A stretch of DNA of 64,000 nucleotides from Scylla paramamosain (taxonomy: Eukaryota; Arthropoda; Malacostraca; Decapoda; Portunidae), in assembly GCF_035594125.1 (NCBI RefSeq), contig NC_087185.1, positions 14,745,164 to 14,809,163 of the forward strand, in the 5' to 3' direction. The notes beneath the pieces were generated by a model. It was not told the DNA's origin. It ran no database searches and worked only from the letters and a program-made list of their open reading frames with translations. Below are positions 62,261 to 64,000 of this stretch, in pieces (the first letter of the stretch is position 1; the number at the start of each line of letters is the position of its first letter). The position numbers and the translations under genes are program-made.

Positions 62261-62539
62261 TAAAATAACAAAGTATATCAGATGAACACTCAATATGGCT
62301 AACCAACAACCATATACAATTTTCAACTTATCGAAACATGCCCAAAACTGATCTAATAGAGTTAAACAGACAGACACATCCTTGGTGCTTGTATTGCTGC
62401 TGCTGATGCTCTGACTACTACTACGGATGGGTAACGATGGAAGAAGGCACAGGAGGTAGAGCAGATGGGGGTATTGGGTGGCCTGGAACAGACGACCAGC
62501 TCTCACTGAAGGTTAGGGAGGCTTTTATCATGCAGTAAA

Positions 62540-62551
62540 GAGAAGAGGATG

Positions 62552-62597
<46 letters not shown>

Positions 62598-62608
62598 TCA
62601 CCACTGCC

Positions 62609-62639
<31 letters not shown>

Positions 62640-62690
62640 TCACCACTGCCACTACTACTACTACTACTACAACTATTACTACTGTCAACC
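62540..62690. repeat. (CTA)n with an internal higher-order duplication
   Basis: CTA runs at about 62550-62592, 62611-62633 and 62650-62670 are separated by two copies of CCACCATCACCACTGCCACTA. 62790-62828 adds GGCAGT/GGTGAT hexamers. Confidence 0.9.
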
Positions 62691-62835
62691 GGTTCATTAC
62701 ATTCATTAGACTCTAACTCACGCTGGTAGATTTATTGTTATTGTACAGGCCGATGTGACTTGAAATGTAGTCTTGATAGTGAGATAAGTGGTGATGGCAG
62801 TGGCAGTGGCAGTGGTGGTGATGGTGGTGAGGCGA

Positions 62836-63160
62836 GGCATGTGAGCGATGAGTGGAGATGATTCGTCGCTTTCCGCTGCATATCTGCTTTTCCTCGAGAG
62901 ATCTCCAGGTGTATACAAGATGATGTGAGAAAATGCATGTAATCTTCGGTTGACACGCTTCCCCATTAGTGATTAGTCAGCGGTAGTTTTTAATGTTGTA
63001 ACTTTGTGTAGCGAGCAATGATTCGTAAATATTATATGTATGGTGAGAAATTACGTGGAGAAAATAATTGTATGTTGTAGTGGCTAACTCTACTACTACT
63101 ACTACTGCTACAACTACTACTACTACTACTCACGGAATTTAAAGATGTTTCGACTGTAAA
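62836..63160. other. Unassigned stretch with a short (CTA)n
   Basis: Mixed sequence; CTA triplets at about 63088-63130. No gene. Confidence 0.4.
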
Positions 63161-63840
63161 TTCTTTATTTTGTTTATTTCATTTCTTTTCTCGGTTTTTC
63201 GGTTCTCTGCTTCTTTCCTTTTCTTGTTTTTACTTTTCCCATTCTTTCCCTTCTTTATTTTACCTTCTGTTTTTTTTTTATTCCTTTACTTTTCCTTTGT
63301 TTTTTTTATATCTCTTTATTTTCCTTCTCTTATTCCTTCCTTTGTTTTTATTTTAATTTATTTTCTTTATTTTCGTTATTCCTGTTGATTTTTTCTTTAT
63401 TTTTTGCTTTTTTCAATTCTTACTTTTCATATTTCCTTACTTATTTCATGCTTTTTTTTCGTTTTCCTTTATCTTCATTCTCTCATTTTCATATTCTTTT
63501 CTTATTCCTTACTTTATTTGCCTATGTCTGTCTTTTTTATTTTTTTTTATTTTACTTTCTTTCTCATATTTCTGCTTTTTACTTCACCTTCCTCTTTTCC
63601 TTCCTTTACTTAGCGCGGAATTCAATCTTTTCTTCCTCCCTTTCTTTCCTTTTCTATTTCTGCTGTTCGTATTCTTAACTTTCTTCATTTTCCCTTGTCT
63701 ATTTTTTCCTTTATTTTTCCCAGTTGCCCTTCTCCTCTCTTTTTACTTTAGCTCTTTGTATGCATTCTTTTGTTTCGCTTTTCTTTGAGTTACCTATTCC
63801 TTTTATTCTTATCGCTGCCTCACCTTTCCCGTTTTCTTAA
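63161..63840. other. T-rich polypyrimidine-biased stretch
   Basis: TTTATTTTCCTT-like irregular sequence over about 680 bp. Frames of 70-97 codons are compositional. The last 160 bp of the window (63841-64000) are mixed and hold a 36-codon frame at 63869-63979 that is not called as a gene. Confidence 0.5.
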
Positions 63841-64000
63841 CCTCACCTGATCCTTCCCCCTCATCAGCATGGCGGTCACTCAAGCACCGAGCGATAGACA
63901 GGACGAGTGGCAACATTTGTCACTTCCCCACTTCAGTTCAGCTCCCGGAAAGACACAGAGAAAAGAGAGAAATAAATAAAAACACGGTATGCAAATCTCT

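Noticed and set aside
63869..63979. 36-codon frame starting MAVTQAPSDRQDEW near the window end
   Set aside because: Too short, no recognised motif; an acceptor-like CATCAG precedes it but no partner exon is visible.

Overview
The window looks like non-coding-rich nuclear DNA of an arthropod, most probably a decapod crustacean. This is an inference from three things: an extreme load of dinucleotide and trinucleotide microsatellites, LINE tail relics with motifs such as VVDEWN, and an exon pair of the arthropod Dpr immunoglobulin family. There are no operons, ribosome binding sites, CRISPR arrays or prokaryotic genes. Most long open frames are translations of (CT)n, (GA)n, (GT)n or (CTC)n tracts and are not genes.

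Only two protein-coding loci can be supported. (1) At 5.2-6.2 kb on the + strand are the last two coding exons of a Dpr/zig-8-like two-Ig-domain neuronal surface protein, with compatible splice phases and a hydrophobic C-terminus. The 5' exons are not seen and probably lie upstream of the window. (2) At 51.07-53.17 kb on the + strand is a single uninterrupted 698-codon frame with a globular-looking N-terminus and a highly charged repetitive remainder. Its 3' third seems to be read in a different phase from the homologous upstream repeats, so it carries the trace of frameshifts. It sits inside an A-rich tandem array whose units lie on both sides of it.

Three intact tRNA-Phe(GAA) genes lie at 38.3, 39.1 and 40.3 kb, two on the - strand and one on the + strand. 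Copies 2 and 3 form an inverted duplication that includes a LINE reverse-transcriptase relic. Further LINE 3'-end relics lie at 4.0, 7.9-8.1, 19.3-19.9, 40.0-40.2, 59.5-59.6 and 60.2-60.3 kb, and a possible one at 62.2 kb.

The remainder is layered repeat. About 80 microsatellite tracts are present, many compound. Between them, much of the apparently unique DNA resolves by eye into old, diverged tandem arrays with units of 20-190 bp (4.3-5.0, 16.0-17.1, 27.4, 29.2, 31.4, 32.8-33.9, 35.1-36.1, 42.3-42.7, 45.5-46.3, 48.8-49.8, 53.2-58.5 and 60.4-60.7 kb). Two promoter-like clusters stand out: CRE and CCAAT motifs at 3.11-3.24 kb, and a CCAAT pair at 50.81-50.84 kb upstream of the 698-codon gene. 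Repeat boundaries and unit counts were read by eye and are approximate unless stated as exact.
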